This document shows, piece after piece, positions 24,801 through 39,707 of a stretch of DNA of 64,000 bases. Source of the DNA: Desmodesmus armatus. Its lineage: Eukaryota > Chlorophyta > Chlorophyceae > Sphaeropleales > Scenedesmaceae. Positions within the stretch are counted from its first letter, which is position 1, and the number at the start of each line of letters is the position of its first letter. The DNA lies in assembly GCA_007449985.2 (NCBI GenBank), contig VIIQ02000067.1:124001-188000 (forward strand), read 5' to 3'. Below the pieces are notes generated by a model, which saw nothing but the letters and a program-made list of their open reading frames with translations, made no database searches and had not been told where the DNA came from. The position numbers were made by a program, and so were the translations under genes.

Positions 24801-25700
24801 CTGCCGCCACTGACAAGGTTCCTGCCATTCGGGTGCCAGGCCAGCGACAGCGCATTGCCCTCCACCCGAGGCAGGGACCGCTGCAGCACTGCCCCAGCCT
24901 CTCCACCACTCACACCAAACAGCTTCACACTGCCATCAGCACATGCTGCTGCCAGCTGTGCAGTCACCAGCTGCTGCTGGGAGCCGCCGCCACTGCCGCC
25001 ACTGCTGCCACTGCTGCCACTGCTGCCACTGGTGTGTGGCACTGCAGGTGCTGCTCTCAGAGCCCAGACGGCCCCTCCTGAGGAGTCTGTTGAAGCAATG
25101 GGCTGCAGCTGGGTGAGAGACAGCTCCAGAATTTCGCCGCTGAGTGTGGCTGCAAACAGGCGCCAGCAAGGGTCGTCTGCTGCACGAGCCCAGGCCAGGC
25201 TGCTGACCTCCACACCATCTGCACCGGGGATGGTCTGAGAGCAGCAGAGGCGGGGGGAGGGAGGCAAGGTGTCATGAACATGAATGGAAAGTGCACTTGT
25301 GTGCGCACAGGAGGGGAGGCTTGACAAACAGCATATCGTGTAAGGTCAGGCGGTTGCCGGAGGACACAGATTTGGTAGGGTGTGCAGATGCACATGGCCC
25401 ACATGCTTCATGGGTTACTTCCTTCCCCTGGCTGGCTTGTGGATGATGGAAAAATGGCTGTTGCTGCTTGCCCTCGCCCTGAAAGGGACTCACCGCAAGA
25501 CGGTTGTAAACGACAGCATCAAAAACCTCCACCTTGCCGTCCTCGTAACCAGCAGCAAACACTGAGCCATCAGGGCAGGCTGCCAAGCAGGTGACTGCTG
25601 ACACCCCCCAAGGCAGCATCCTGGCCCTATGCAGCACTGTCAAGCCATCTGTGGCTGGCTCTTCTGCATCTCTAGGACGTTTTGCTTTGTTGCCTGTCAT
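21899..25700 (-). CDS. UTP4: UTP4/cirhin, WD40 protein of the small-subunit processome
   Basis: U3 snoRNP (t-UTP/UtpA) WD40 protein needed for early pre-18S rRNA processing in the nucleolus. Five exons join in phase: 25494-25700, 24766-25234, 24116-24354, 23469-23820, 21899-23010, about 792 residues, close to UTP4 proteins elsewhere. Seen: WD-type blades SAVTCLAACPDGSVFAAGYE, ALSLAWHPNGRNLVSGGSDG followed by MHVWDLRTG, then LDGTMVSGDQEGAVQFWD, HSHDVRALAALQPPDSDPLL and SGGNDGQIMLY. The C-terminus VEQAWQEVLQALLPPVYRQR matches the typical Leu-Pro-Pro end of UTP4. A Ser/Gly repeat insert lies near 24990-25040 and a Gly-rich insert at 22620-22660. Start at the first ATG, MTGNKAKRPRD, which is basic and suits a nucleolar protein. 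No break seen. Confidence 0.9.
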
Positions 25701-26101
25701 AGTTTCAGAGTCTGTCTGTTGGTGTTTCGGTTCCTTTGTCTGCGGCGTGCTACTGCTGCTGTTGCTGCTGCTGGCGCGCTGCTGTCGTCTTGCGCAAGCT
25801 AGGGGATCGTTAAACGTCTGAAACTGTCGAAGAGCAACTGCTGCTTAGCATACTGGTGTTGCTTGAGCCTGAGCGAGCACCGGAAATGACAAAACGAATA
25901 ACGGTACAAATTGAAAGCAAGCAACCGTCAAGTATTACAGCGCAAAGGTCTTTGCAAATGAATTTGCATGTATTCGACATCACAAGGGGGCAGCCTGTAC
26001 ACAACACTGCATATTGTGCTGCTCTGATCTGTCCAACCAAGCACAATATCAGCTTTTGGCGTACTTGAGCTTTCTGGTAGCACAACACGACCAAACTCCC
26101 A
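25701..26101. promoter_or_regulatory. Bidirectional promoter region between UTP4 and FKBP19
   Basis: About 400 bases separate two divergent start codons, so both promoters must sit here unless further 5' exons exist. I see no clear core element. Confidence 0.4.
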
Positions 26102-28083
26102 ATGCAGCTGCGCTGCCAGACTGGGGTTGCCTCTGCCCGCAGGTAGGTACATCCTTGCCCTCAAAATGCAACTGCACAGTCAGCAGGATGGATCAGCACC
26201 CCTGCTGTGTGCTAAGGGACGCTCTGTCGGTCGCCTGCTTGCAGGCAGCAGTACTTCACGTCCCAGCGGCCCAATGTGGTTCCTGCTTCCAGCCGGCGTG
26301 AGGTGTTTGGAGGCGCTGTGCTGCTGACTGCTCTGGTCAATATGCAGCAGGATGCGCATGCAGAAGTGAAAGGCTACGAGCCTATGGAGGTATGCTACTG
26401 CTGCTTTGTATAGCATCTATCATCGCCCAATGCAGCTGTCAGTTACAGGCAGCACATGCCAGCAGCAAGACCGGCCTGGGAGTTGCAGCTGACCTCAGAG
26501 CTCTGTTGTGTGTTGCCTGCAGGCTTTGAAGGGGAAGGACTACGGCAAGCCACGAATGACGTAAGCAGCAGGCAGAAAAGCCACTGATCCAACGATGGCG
26601 CGCAGGGAATGCAGCAACAGGCAGTGCACGCCGCAGCCCGGGGCCACACGCTGGGAGCTGCATCTGATCGCAGCCTGCCAGATCTGTTCATATCGTGGCG
26701 GGTGTGGCTGGGGCTAGGTGGGCATCTGCACATGGCTGCCATGCCCAGGTTGTGTGCTGCTCCTGGGGGTTTCACTCGCCACGTGGCGGGAGTTCAACCC
26801 CCAGGAGCAGCATACACTCTGGGTTCAGCAGTCACGTGCGCAGAGGCTCACCCAGCCTCTTTCACACCCAGCCGTGGTGGTCATCTGTGCAGCAGTGCCC
26901 CAGCACTTCCTTTCAATGTACAGTTCTTGTCATCACGTTCTTTGTGGAGATACCGTCCAGCAGTGAACTACTGTAACCCCCCTCCCAATCACAATCAGCA
27001 CCCACATAACACTTTGCATGTGCATGTGCATGTGCATGTCACATGATGTGGGCTTCACAGCTATAAGTGTAAGAGTAATCGCTGATTGATGTGGGTGTGC
27101 TGCTGCAGGTATGCAGACTTCACGACAACTGACAGCGGGCTGCAGTTCAAGGACTTGAGAGAAGGCACGGGAGAGTCGCCTCAGGCCGGCGACACCCTAG
27201 TGGTGGACTGGTGGGTGTGCTCTGTGCTCAGGCTGCCAGGGGGTGTTGGTGACACATCACTGTTGGTGCAGCCTCGCTGCGCTCCATGTCTTGCCCTTCT
27301 TGTTGCCCCACCGGCGCACTCTGCATGTTTTTCCTGCTTGGTAGATGTGGGACCTGTGCACACCTGCAAAGCTGCATCTGTCTGACAGAGCTGGGAGTTG
27401 TGGAGCTGCAAGTGCTGGCAGGGGTGATGTGTGGCTGGCCTCTGTGCTTGCAGGGACGGGTACACTATTGGCTACTACGGGCGCCCATTTGAGGCACGCA
27501 ACAAGGTAAGCAGATTATTAGGTTTGAACCCAATGGGTTTAAACCCCCAGCCCAAAAGCAGCTGGGCTCATCGATGCCGGCAACAGAGGATCCAGGCAGC
27601 ATGTTGGCAATGTCACCAGATACCCATCTGGACTGCAGGCATTGTGTCGTGGCACCAGCTGCACAATCCCTATAATGTCTGCAGATCAGGGAGCCTTTGT
27701 CACATCTGCATCAGTACTACAGTTCGTTTGCTGCAGATGGCATGACAGACAGCCCTTGGTAATGGTCGTTCCTTTTTGTCCATCTTGACCAGTGTTGCAA
27801 TTGCTTGCTGCTTCGGTCCTGCTGCACTGCAGGCCAAGGGTGGCAGCTTTACGGGTGAATCCAAGGACTACCTTCGATTCAAGCTGGGTGATGGCCAGGT
27901 TATACCAGCCTTTGAGGAGGCTGTGGCTTCCATGAAGGTACGCACTCAAACAGCACTACAATGTACTGCTGTTACTACACTGCTGTTATAGCACAACACT
28001 GTACTGCTGGTACATAGCACCAGAGTTCGGAACGGAAGTTCGGGCCTGGGCTGGCCTGAGATGCAGGTGGCTTTGACGGTGTT

Positions 28084-28115
<32 letters not shown>

Positions 28116-28888
28116 GCACTACCATTTGTTGTCTCATGTGCGTATGCCACAGCAGCTGCTGAGACGTCTTATCCATCCTGAAAACTGTGCAGACACGTGG
28201 CGGTACGATTGTTGCCCCATTGATTCCATGTCAGGGACTCTGTCCCAGGGATCATCCAGCCAGACATTGCAGTATGTTGGCAGCTGTCATGTCAAGACTT
28301 CGTACACGCTCAGGCTGGCTGCTGCTGCCTGATTGGCATCCGTGTGTTTGTTTGCTGCCCCTGTCACACCGTGTTGATGCCCAGGTTGGTGGCATCAGGC
28401 GCATTGTTGTCCCAGTGGAGCTGGGCTACCCTAACAATGACTACAAGAAACAGGGACCCAAGCCAACAACATTTGCGGTGAGCACGTCACACCATCTTGC
28501 AACACAGCTCCTGCATACTCCGCAACCCATTTGCTGGCAAGAGGCAACACACAGCGACGCATGCTGTGTGATATGTAGGGCATGGAGGGAGAGCGGTGTT
28601 GTGCTGCACAGTGCACAGGACAGGACTGTAAAAGCATGATATGGACACATGGCATGGTTCTCCAGCAGGCCAGTTCAGGGTGCACCTTGCAGCCTGCAAA
28701 TGCTGTGGATGGGTGGGGGACTTGCATGCTGCTGACACGCACTCATTAGCTGCAATGTACCTGCTTGCTGCCGGCCTGTGTCTTGCATTGTGCAGGGGGA
28801 GCGTGCACTGTCATTTGTCCTGGGCAACCAGGGGATGATTGACAAGACATTGTTGTTTGACATTGACTTGATCAGGATCCAGAAATGA
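26102..28888 (+). CDS. FKBP19: FKBP19-type peptidyl-prolyl isomerase of the thylakoid lumen
   Basis: Peptidyl-prolyl cis-trans isomerase (FKBP fold) of the thylakoid lumen. Eight exons join in phase: 26102-26142, 26245-26389, 26523-26560, 27109-27210, 27454-27505, 27833-27937, 28385-28477, 28796-28888, about 222 residues. The N-terminus is a plastid leader ending in a twin-arginine lumen signal: SSRREVFGGAVLLTALVNMQ and then AHA as the likely cleavage site (about residue 53). The mature part has the signatures of plant FKBP19: LKGKDYGKPRMTYADFTTT, DTLVVDWDGYTIGYYGRPFE, GQVIPAFEEAVASMKVGGIR, GERALSFVLGNQGMIDKTLL. Not all active-site aromatics of FKBP12 are kept, as is common in lumenal FKBPs. 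TGTAA at 28964-28968 is a likely poly(A) signal. The exact start is chosen from phase and leader character. Confidence 0.9.
26755..26812. repeat. Inverted repeat (hairpin) inside an FKBP19 intron
   Basis: TGCTGCTCCTGGGGGTT at 26755-26771 is the exact reverse complement of 26796-26812. The 24-base loop itself contains the palindrome CGCCACGTGGCG. It lies in the 548-base intron between exons 26523-26560 and 27109-27210. Confidence 0.9.
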
Positions 28889-30003
28889 CCGTGGGTTGGC
28901 GACCTTGTGTGTTGTGTCCAGCTGGTGTGAGCTGCAGCTTTGTGAACATCTGCTACTGTGTTATGTAATACACGGACATATTCAAGACCTGCAAAGAGCT
29001 GCACACAGGAGGGCTGTTAGGGAAGCAGGGTGTGCGTGCTGCCCTAGCCAGTCTGCCCAGGCCAGAATAGATATCACCGGCTGGGACTCTTGTTCGATTG
29101 AAGTGCAAGTTCATGCTGCTTCTTGCAGCATACATACTCAACTCTACAAGCTGCATTAGGCAAATTGTGATGCTACTCTGGTGGTGTCATGCTACAGGAA
29201 TCGGCACCCGGGGTGCATTCACTCATGCCCCCAGTGGGTGTTGCCCCAACACATCGCACCCACATGTGACCTATGACACCCTGCCAAAATGGCCCCAACA
29301 TGCGACTTCTTCCCAGCATCATCAGCCACAGCCTTGACAATTCAAAGGCCAACAGGCACATCAGGCCACACACACGTACTAGTCACTAGTGACTTCACTT
29401 CAAAAGATTTGAAAGCACTCCATGTGTACACAGGACGCATCCCTGGTTCACATAACATGCCGATGATGGAGTGTAGACACAGGGAGTGCATCCAGCCAAT
29501 GCATCGACCATCTCACCATCCAAGGTCCAGTATGGATGAAACAAGAACTTTGGCAGCATCAGACATGTTGGAGGAGGGCTGTGCCCAGGCAAGCAATGAA
29601 CATGCATGTTGTCAAAGCGCAGTTCATGCCAGGCATGCATCGCAGCACTGTTGAGATGGCAGGTGAGCTGCCCACAATCCTGTGCGCTCCCCCATACCAT
29701 GACTTGGCTTGCAGGCATTTGCCAAAACTGTTGTGCTTGACCAGCAGCCGTCGTGTGCAGTGCATTTGCAGCACCAAAATAGTCAGTGGTTGAAACCCCT
29801 TGATTCCTGAGGCATGCTCATTTGGAGAACCATTGTTCCTGTCTGCACCCCTACCTAGCTCGACATCTAGCCCTGCCTAAGCTGCCTAAGAAACAATGCA
29901 GTGCAGAAAGGGATCACATACCCAGCTTCAACAATGCTGCCACTGAAGTAACTGATGCCAATTGGCGCTCCAACACCATGGGGGATGCTTGGGAGGGCAG
30001 CGA
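28889..30003. other. Convergent intergenic region between FKBP19 and the CDKL5-like kinase
   Basis: Holds both 3' UTRs. TGTAA at 28964-28968 fits FKBP19. At 29470-29525 there is a stretch resembling 10500-10545 (GTGCATCCAGCCAAT shared except for small changes), probably a dispersed repeat. Short open frames are present but none has codon or family support. Confidence 0.5.
28964..28968 (+). terminator. Probable TGTAA polyadenylation signal of FKBP19
   Basis: TGTAA in the context TTATGTAATA, about 75 bases after the stop codon. Position and motif fit chlorophyte 3' ends. Confidence 0.5.
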
Positions 30004-34348
<4,345 letters not shown>

Positions 34349-34583
34349 GTCGTCGAACACTGTGCATCCGAGTCGTCAATGCTATAAAGAATGTAAGAGA
34401 GACATGAGCTGGTAGATCAGTGCATCACAACACCATACCACATCACAGCTGGACCTCTGGCCTCCAGGGTTCACTGAGACCTGATGACGTCACAGCATTC
34501 CGTCAGTTTCTGAACCAGTACCAGAGCTGCTGAGCAGCTCACTTGTGACAAGTCCAGGCAAACCACTCACAAGTCAATGCCAG

Positions 34584-36872
34584 CTAACGCCGTAACAAGC
34601 CCAGCTGCACCAGCTGACTGTATAGCTCGTCTGCTGCCGTCATGGCTCCATCACTGCAGCTGGAGCCCTGTGGTGTGACGGACAGCACACCTGCGGCAGG
34701 TGTAGGAAGCTGGGAGCCTTCTGCATCTGCTTTGGACAGGTGTTCCAACACCTGCACAAAGCAAAGCACGCATGGAAGAGGGGCAACATGTAGTTGGCTC
34801 ATTGCACCAGCATCGCCCACCAGCAGGCTGAGCTCAGCAACATGTCACGCGCCATTCAAAACATGCGCAGCCGTTCAATCACCCAGCACTCCATCTGTCT
34901 GTCACCAGCAACAGTGGCAAGAAAGTCGGCTGCTCTCGTGCATGACACGAGTGGCGTGAAGCACTCAGGTCATCCAGAGCACTGCGTAGCTACCTGACAG
35001 TGAAATGGTGCCATCTCCTCTGGTGTCAGGTAGTGCTGCACCACTGTGCTGGACTTGAACACAGGAATGCCTCGATAGGGCCTCACACGCTCATCATGCA
35101 CAGGCACAACTGGCCCATCAGGCAGCACACAGAAGTCCTGGCCACACAGATGGATGCCAAACGGAGGGTCCTGCAGGAGCACACACACGAACATACGCCT
35201 CACTCAGCAACCCATTTGTGGAGTGATTCACATGCCAAGTAAGCAGCCGCGCTCCTTGCATGCTGGCCTGTGATTGCCACCAGGTTGCTACTGGCAGAGC
35301 TCTGCAGGTGCTGGCAATTGCAAGGCAGCTTGGCGCATTTGAGGAGCAAGTGCTAGCGCCTAGTGCTGCGCACCAGGAGGCGGTAGTCAGGGAGTGGTTG
35401 CTTCAGCAGTGCCTGAACCAAGTCTCTGGACAAGATGAAACCACAACCAGACGCAAAAGGAGGGTAGTAGTCCAGGGCATACTGCAGCAAGGCACACACA
35501 AAGGGAATGTTAGGCAAACAAGTGCGGCAGCACCAGATCCACTTGTACAATGCAGGCTGCGGGAGCCTCTGCAGCTATGCTGAGCCTTCTGTGCATCATA
35601 GTGCAGATGTGCAGGGAGCTTCAATCAGCAGTCCACACCTCCCACCTGTTCCTCAGGCATGTGTGACTTGTTGTTGCGGTTCCTGATGGGCGCTGTGCAC
35701 CGGTTGCCTGTGCCGTCCCACATGTACCCCCAGTAAAACCTGTGCGCAGGGCTGTTGGCCTGCAAGGTACAGGCGCAGACACAACTGCAGGTCAGAAGCC
35801 TGTGCAGACACAGGTCACCGTGTCAGTTCAGTCCAATGCGCATGCTGCTGCAGCTTGCTGCAGCCTGCACAGCTCTCCATAGCTGCACTGTGGGCGCGAC
35901 TGCCACTGTGCAGACCACTCACCAGCAGCTGCAGGATGAGGTCCAAGCGAACATATGAGTCATCGTCAGCATGCATGTAGTAGCTGTAATGGAAGCGCTC
36001 CTCCAGGATCTTCAAGCTGACCAAGGCCTGCAAGAGCAGGGATGTGTTCCAGTGGTTGCTTGCACAGCTGCTCAAAAAGTGCAAAGGGACAGGGAGTGTG
36101 CGAGTTGCAACAGAGGGGAGACAGGCTGGTGACCTCTGCAACTACTCTTGTCCAACTGCTGCCAGGCTGGCCTGGTTGATGGTGCTACAGCAACCCTTCT
36201 TACGCAGCAGTAGTGCAGGCACGCAGGACGCTGCTGGTACGCGGCTAAAAATGGTGATGTGTCACTAGCCAGGCCGCACCTTGCGCCACAAGTGCTCGTA
36301 CCCCTCGGCTGCGTCAACAAGCAACATGTCACCATGATCATCCTGCATTTACAGCCACTGGATATCAGTTAAGGCTGTGAGACAGCTTGATTGCGGTGGG
36401 AGGGCGATCTTGAGACCCCAGCAAAGCTGTACCTGCTCCACTTGCAGGTCAGCAGAACCCGCTGACACAATGAAGAAGAGTTGCACGGATGCTCGCTGCT
36501 CCTCTGTCAGCACTGATTGTCCATTGGAACCGAACCAGCTGCGGCAGAGCAAGCACGATGCAGTGTGAGCCTGCCTGATCCAAAGCCACCACTGCTGCTC
36601 CAATGTTGCTGCACCCACCCCCTCAACCTGCGTCTGATGGCTCTGCGCCGTTTCACATTGGCAGCCGAAGAAGAAACACAAACTATTAGCATCGCGTTTG
36701 GCTTGTGTGGAGTAGGGGTTGCTGGCACTCTCTCCCGCTTTTTGATCCGGTGCTGGCTCTTTGATCTGCTTGATTTAATTTGTTTGATCACGTGAAGCTG
36801 AGAGACTTTGCGTCTGTTGACGTTGGGAATAGCTTTGGAGCGTTGCAATACATTGTTGGCTGATCTGGTCAA
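34584..36872 (-). CDS. GT31-family beta-1,3-glycosyltransferase
   Basis: Glycosyltransferase of the galactosyltransferase family (GT31), normally a Golgi enzyme adding beta-1,3-linked sugars to glycoproteins or glycolipids. Eight exons join in phase: 36628-36872, 36433-36538, 36280-36342, 35923-36027, 35646-35759, 35374-35481, 34994-35170, 34584-34751, about 361 residues. Seen: the family opening MLIVCVSSSAANVKRRRAIR running across the splice into RSWFG; the nucleotide-sugar/metal motif HADDDSYVRLD; PPFASGCGFILSRDLVQALL; and LCGQDFCVLPDG. No membrane anchor lies upstream in the modelled first exon, which starts at an ATG with a basic stretch (about 35 residues). A further 5' exon carrying the anchor could be missing. 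Donor and acceptor sugars cannot be told. Confidence 0.88.
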
Positions 36873-37240
36873 TTCCTCACTCCTTCAGCAACTGCGTCAT
36901 GGTTGAGACATCTGCAATCATTTGCAGTATCAGCAACGCAGCACTTCTCCAACCTGCTCAACAACAGGGGTAGTAAGGGCCTTACTACCCCTGCTCAACA
37001 ATTGAACTCTACATCGTTGGCCAGGGCAGGCCCCAGCCCTTTGACCTACAATCCAAGCCATCGGCTTTGGAGCCTGGCCCCTGAGGCTCTCATGTGAGTA
37101 TGTGCAGAAGCAAGTAAGCTGTTTGGTGCACAGAGACCCTGTCACCACAGCAACATTCCACAGAACAGATATAAACACCATGCCCTTCCCGCCCCCAGCC
37201 CCATGCGAACACCTAGAGACTCTAGAAGTAATTGCCCCCA
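36873..37240. other. Intergenic between GT31 gene and CDKB, with a perfect small palindrome
   Basis: Tandem minus-strand genes are separated by 368 bases, which hold the CDKB 3' UTR and the GT31 promoter. The one notable element is the palindrome at 36965-36993, flanked by an 11-base direct repeat. No TGTAA on the gene strand is seen right after the CDKB stop. Confidence 0.4.
36954..37001. repeat. Palindrome flanked by 11-bp direct repeats
   Basis: CAGGGGTAGTAAG (36965-36977) and its exact reverse complement (36981-36993) are separated by GGC. CTGCTCAACAA occurs at 36954-36964 and 36991-37001, so the second copy overlaps the palindrome by three bases. The arrangement resembles a tiny insertion with a target duplication. 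Confidence 0.85.
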
Positions 37241-39707
37241 TCAGTCGTCAGCAAATGCCTCCAGCTCTGGGTTCTCCAGCGCATCCACTGCAACCTTGTC
37301 CATGTCATCAAAGTATGGGTGCTTCATGGCCTCCTTGGCCTGCACACAGCAAAGACAGGGTCCCACAGGAAACATGTTCAGGCTCATGGCACAGCTGCAC
37401 CCTTCAGCCTGCTGTGGTGACCTGGCTGATGGCCCAGAGACCGGCTGTAGTGCTTGAGACTACATGCGGAGAGGCATATCGAACTCACCGAGATGCGGCG
37501 TGCTGGGTCGTACTGCAGCATGTCACGCAGCAGCTCCAAGCCAGACTCCTCCAAGGAAGGGAACACACGGGACAGGTCCTGTGGCCGCCACTGAGGGTAC
37601 TCGTGCCTGCAGGAACATGCATCAGCACTGTGAGATATCCAGACGAAATATCCTCACAGCTTGCAAGGCATCAGGGCAGTAAGTACAGCACTGAGGCATC
37701 CACGCTGCCGCTAAAGCCGTGTGCGCCATATACACAACATCAGCGCCAACTCTGCAGCCATCACCACCCTGATGCCCATGAGCTCACCAGTCCCGCAGTC
37801 TGCTGACGCCTGGCCACACGTTCTCGTTGGGTGTTCCCAGCAGCTTGAAGATGTGCAGCAGCTGCTGCCACTCCGAGTCTCCCGGGAAGAGTGGTTGCTG
37901 CATGGAACAGGGCAAGCAGCAGCAAGACATCAGCATTCACCTGTGGCCTTGATCACTGCTGTGTCGCTTGTCGCTGCATGCTTGGGAGCACTGCTGTCAG
38001 AGAGGCTGCTGCGGCTGCGCAGAGACATTCGCAGGACTGCGCCAGGCCACAAAGTGTGCTGGAGTTGCTGGCCGATCTTGCTCACCTTGCGCACAAGCTC
38101 TGCAAAGATGCAGCCCACACTCCACATGTCCACTGGCGTGGCGTAGTGTGTTGTGCCCAGCAGCACCTCAGGCGCCCTGTACCACAGCGTCACGATCTGC
38201 AACCACAACAGCAACACATCAGGACTGAGCATGTAGCCATGAATCCAAAATGCAAGATGCACCTGCATGCAACTTCCGCAGGGTCGATGCGCTGGGACAT
38301 CTGTATCGAACAATTGCACACCATGTGAGCCAGGTGCTGGACCCTGCCACAACAACAAGTCCTGACCATACCATCTGCCGCACACAGCTGCTGGCTCACC
38401 TCGTGCGTGTAGCTCTTGACTGGTATGCTGAAGGCCCTGCCCAGCCCCAGGTCAGCGATCTTGAGTGTCATGGACTGGTCGTCAACCAGCAGGTTCTGTG
38501 GCTTCAGGTCCCTGTGCATCACGCCGTGCTTGTGGCAGTGCGCCAAGCCCTTGATCAGCTGGTACAGCATGCTCTGCAAGCACATACAGCAGGGCATCAA
38601 AACGCACGGGTGCTCAGCCAACAAGCAACTGTTGATGATCAGGAACCGGTTGCAGGTTGCAAGGCAGCAGGCCAGTACGCGCTCGCTTGTGCGCTACTAT
38701 CCATGCTTGCCACCCTCTCAAGCTGTTGAAACAGTTGGTACCTTGATGACAGTCTTGGGCAGCGGGAAGTTAGGGCCCTTGCCGCTGCGGTCCATGTACT
38801 TCTTGAGGTCTGTGGTCAGGTACTCGAACACCTGCACAGCGCGCACGACAGGCGGGGGTGTCACAAGAGGGCGGCTGCAGCTGCAAGGGACCCAGGCCTG
38901 CATGCTGTAGGCCTGGTGTCGCCTGATTTTATTGCAATCCTGCTCAAGCCTACTGCTTGTGAGGTGGCAGGGAAGGTTCAGCTGCCATGCGGGGAAACAG
39001 CAACCATGACAAGGGAGTGCCCAGCGGTGCTGCTGGTGTGCGCAGCTGCTTGCTGCCATTGCTTGCGCACCAGGTACAGGCATGGCTTGTCATTCTCCTC
39101 CACGTGCTCCACGCACAGCAGCCTGCAAGCAGCATCATGGGCAGGATATGATAACATTGCCATGCAAATTGCATGCGGCCCTGCCACTGCTGTGCTGGCC
39201 AGGTCAGTCACAGTGGCAAGAGCAGTACTTCATGACATTGTGCGGCGCAGCAGGCGGTCACTGAACGTGCGGCATGACGTTGTGCAGTGCTGCAGGCGAT
39301 GAGTGAACCCGCGCAGCCCTCACTTGACAATGTGGTTGCTCTCGCTTAGCATCTTCAGCAGGGACACCTCGCGCAGTGTGGTTGATGGCACACCCTCCTC
39401 CTCCATCTGCACAGCAAACAGAAGCACAAGCAGGGCGTCCAGCGAGGCGCTGCTTTGGGGCATGCATAAGCAGCATTATCCAGTCAGCCAGTCAGTAATT
39501 CAGTCACTGCATGCAGGGAGTGAGGTGCATGCAGGCAGCAAGAGGTATGCAGGCCAGGCGGTGCAACTGCTGCTGCTTCCTTGGCAGACACACCTCCAGG
39601 CGCGTCTTCTTCAAGGCCACCAGCTTGCCGTTGCTTTTGTCACGGGCCTTGTACACCTTGCCATATGTGCCCTCTCCAATCTTCTCAATCTTTTCATAGT
39701 TCTCCAT
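37241..39707 (-). CDS. CDKB1: B-type cyclin-dependent kinase (CDKB, PSTTLRE type)
   Basis: Plant- and algae-specific CDK that drives the G2/M and mitotic steps with a cyclin partner. Nine exons join in phase: 39594-39707, 39324-39406, 39071-39122, 38742-38831, 38400-38573, 38086-38196, 37788-37897, 37489-37606, 37241-37339, about 316 residues, full length for a CDK. Seen: [20 protein letters not shown] (Gly loop with the regulatory Thr-Tyr), the cyclin-binding helix PSTTLRE (about residues 45-51), [23 protein letters not shown] (DLG in place of DFG, usual for CDKB), [18 protein letters not shown] as the activation segment, and [14 protein letters not shown]. Start is the conserved MENYEK. No defects found. 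Chlorophytes usually have a single CDKB gene; the symbol follows that. Confidence 0.95.
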
